NCBI GenBank assembly: GCA_947470165.1 | Contig: CANISN010000092.1 | Coordinates: forward strand, 1-6,655 | DNA: 6,655 nt | Direction of reading: 5' to 3' | Origin: Burkholderiaceae bacterium | GTDB taxonomy: Bacteria; Pseudomonadota; Gammaproteobacteria; Burkholderiales; Burkholderiaceae | In this document: piece after piece, positions 5,501-6,655 of the stretch | Layout of the letters: every line of letters begins with the position of its first letter | Position numbering within the stretch: position 1 is the stretch's first letter | Translations under genes and position numbers: made by a program | Notes under the pieces: model-generated | Database searches by the model: none | Told to the model about the DNA's origin: nothing | Seen by the model: only the letters and a program-made list of their open reading frames with translations

Positions 5501-6388
5501 TTGTTTAATAACTTTTCGAACTATGCTGGGGTTGCTGTCCTCAGATTTCTGGCATTACTTCCCTATCAGACTTTAGTCTCACTAGGGTATGGCTTAGGCT
5601 ACCTAGCATCGCATATTCCCAACGATCGAAATCGCGTAGCTCAAAAAAATCTTGAGCTCTGCTTTCCTGAACTTAGCGCACAAGAAATTAATCGGCTCAG
5701 GGAGCGGCATTGGCGACTACTAGGTCGAAGCATTGTTGAGAAAAGCATTATTTGGCTTGGCAGCAAAAAACGGCTTGCTGATATGATTGAAGTGCAGTCT
5801 GAGGTCGACCTCGCAGATAGAAAACCTCGCATCTTAGTAAATATGCATTTCATTGGTATTGAAGGTAGCATTATTTTGAGTGCGCTGGCAAAAGATAAGG
5901 GCTGGCCTCGTACATCTGGGTTTTTTCAAAGAATGAAAAATCCTTTCTTTAATAGAAAAATTATTGAATGGCGCAATCGCTTCGGCGGAAACTCAATTGA
6001 TCGGCAAGGAAATTCTATTGCGCTCATTCGCGAAATCTGCAAGGGTAGCTTCATCATCATTGCTCCAGACATTGATTTGGGTCTTAAGGACTCTACATTT
6101 GCACCTTTTTTTAATATTCAAACCAATACGATCACAGCTGTATCACGCCTTGCCAAAATAACGGGTGCACAAGTCTGCATGATGATCACAACCCTTAAAG
6201 AAAACGAGGCGGGCTATATCTGCTCTATTAGTAAACCCTTAGAGAATTTCCCGACCGAAAATCCTGAGGAAGACACTGCACGACTGAACCAGATTTTTGA
6301 GCAAGAAATACGCCTTAGACCTGCCGAATACTATTGGGTTCATAAGCGCTTTAAAAATAGGCCCTTGAACGAAGTAAGTCCCTATTAG
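5501..6388 (+). CDS. LpxL/HtrB-type lipid A biosynthesis (Kdo2-lipid IVA) acyltransferase, TTG start
   Basis: Family members transfer a secondary acyl chain to the lipid A precursor on the inner face of the cytoplasmic membrane. The 295 residues match the usual 290-310. After a hydrophobic N-terminal segment (about residues 8-35) come NRVAQKNLELCFPE, the catalytic HX4E motif HFIGIE (His116, Glu121), an acceptor-site region with FFQRMKNPFFNRKI, APDIDLGLKDSTFAPFF (the PDxDxG block) and PAEYYWVHKRFKNRP near the C-terminus. TTG at 5501 is the only plausible start: no ATG or GTG occurs in frame between the upstream stop (5438) and conserved sequence, and MFNNFSNYAGVAVLRFLALL is the expected beginning. 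No ribosome site is visible; the 8-nt gap after the carbonic anhydrase stop suggests translational coupling. Whether it adds the first or second secondary chain cannot be decided. Its position beside carbonic anhydrase looks fortuitous in function. Confidence 0.9.
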   Translation: MFNNFSNYAGVAVLRFLALLPYQTLVSLGYGLGYLASHIPNDRNRVAQKNLELCFPELSAQEINRLRERHWRLLGRSIVEKSIIWLGSKKRLADMIEVQSEVDLADRKPRILVNMHFIGIEGSIILSALAKDKGWPRTSGFFQRMKNPFFNRKIIEWRNRFGGNSIDRQGNSIALIREICKGSFIIIAPDIDLGLKDSTFAPFFNIQTNTITAVSRLAKITGAQVCMMITTLKENEAGYICSISKPLENFPTENPEEDTARLNQIFEQEIRLRPAEYYWVHKRFKNRPLNEVSPY

Positions 6389-6444
6389 CCCCGAGAGAGA
6401 GGATTCATTTGGTCAGAACTCAATCCTTACATAAATAATTGCCC

Positions 6445-6450
6445 GATAAT
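6445..6450 (+). promoter_or_regulatory. Candidate -10 element placing transcription start at the ATG (leaderless gene)
   Basis: GATAAT matches the -10 consensus at five of six positions and ends 6 nt before the ATG at 6457, so transcription would start at or next to the ATG. There is no Shine-Dalgarno sequence between it and the start. No convincing -35 lies 16-18 nt upstream (AATCCT at 17 nt), so support is modest. Confidence 0.3.
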
Positions 6451-6456
6451 AGCGCT

Positions 6457-6655
6457 ATGGAAGAAAAAATACGTGTATCCAAGCTGCTTTCTGAATTAGG
6501 CTTATGCTCCCGACGTGAAGCCGATTCCTATATTGAACAAGGCTTAGTTACTGTCGATGGTGAGGTGGTTAATGAACTGGGCTCTCGTGCTTTTCGGCAT
6601 CAGAAGATCGAATTACAGTCGGGCGCCAAAGCTCAACAAGCATCACGGATTACCG
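6457..6655 (+). CDS. RsuA/RluB/RluF-type pseudouridine synthase, 3'-partial (S4 domain)
   Basis: Enzymes of this family isomerise a specific uridine of rRNA to pseudouridine in the cytoplasm. Only 66 residues lie in the window and the frame is open at its end. They form the N-terminal S4 RNA-binding domain: IRVSKLLSELGLCSRREADS (residues 5-24), then YIEQGLVTVDGEVVNELGSR, the classic pattern with the C-S-R-R-E-A-D signature. The catalytic domain with its Asp lies beyond the window, so the member (RsuA, RluB, RluE or RluF) cannot be fixed; the short linker and S4 sequence look RluF-like to me. An S4 domain also occurs in other RNA-binding proteins, but CSRREAD followed by a short basic stretch favours this family. 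The ATG at 6457 begins exactly where homologues begin. It is 68 nt after the acyltransferase stop and has a possible leaderless promoter. Confidence 0.85.
   Translation, partial: MEEKIRVSKLLSELGLCSRREADSYIEQGLVTVDGEVVNELGSRAFRHQKIELQSGAKAQQASRIT

Noticed and set aside
1..6655. A defence system, mobile element, CRISPR array or secondary-metabolite cluster
   Set aside because: Every sizeable gene belongs to a housekeeping, envelope or small conserved family; there are no transposase, integrase, nuclease or repeat-spacer patterns.

Overview
The window reads as ordinary chromosomal DNA from a betaproteobacterium of the Burkholderiales. A low-to-moderate GC content and close resemblance, from memory, of several proteins to those of freshwater Burkholderiaceae suggest Polynucleobacter or a near relative. 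That placement is inference; no database search was run. Coding density is high, gaps are short, and I see no insertion sequence, phage gene, CRISPR array, tRNA or rRNA.

Layout. Positions 1-2579 (+) hold the 3' three quarters of mrdA (penicillin-binding protein 2) and the whole of rodA, overlapping by 19 nt: the transpeptidase and glycosyltransferase pair of the cell-elongation machinery. A compact bidirectional terminator (about 2628-2654) separates them from a convergent HU gene (2672-2956, -), which starts at TTG behind a strong ribosome binding site. Upstream of it on the same strand is a small membrane-anchored conserved protein of unknown function (3072-3437, -). A 164-nt divergent spacer then carries a good sigma70-like promoter and a short palindrome.

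Positions 3602-4504 (+) encode an LpxO/aspartyl-asparaginyl beta-hydroxylase-type dioxygenase whose reading frame is broken near its start by an in-frame TAG (3656-3658). The 18 codons before it spell the expected N-terminal membrane anchor and the frame resumes directly after it. Next come a convergent DUF167/YggU protein (4508-4804, -), and, divergent from it, a beta-class carbonic anhydrase (4827-5492, +). An LpxL/HtrB-type acyltransferase (5501-6388, +) starts at TTG only 8 nt after the carbonic anhydrase stop. The window ends in the S4 domain of an RsuA/RluB/RluF-type pseudouridine synthase (6457 onward, +).

How the genes fit together. Envelope construction is the main theme: peptidoglycan elongation (mrdA-rodA), lipid A acylation (the acyltransferase) and possibly lipid A or protein hydroxylation (the dioxygenase). 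HU, carbonic anhydrase and the pseudouridine synthase are housekeeping functions. I find no undescribed multi-gene system. The observation most worth following is the nonsense codon in the dioxygenase gene; next are the starts that lack Shine-Dalgarno sequences and the palindromes beside two predicted promoters.
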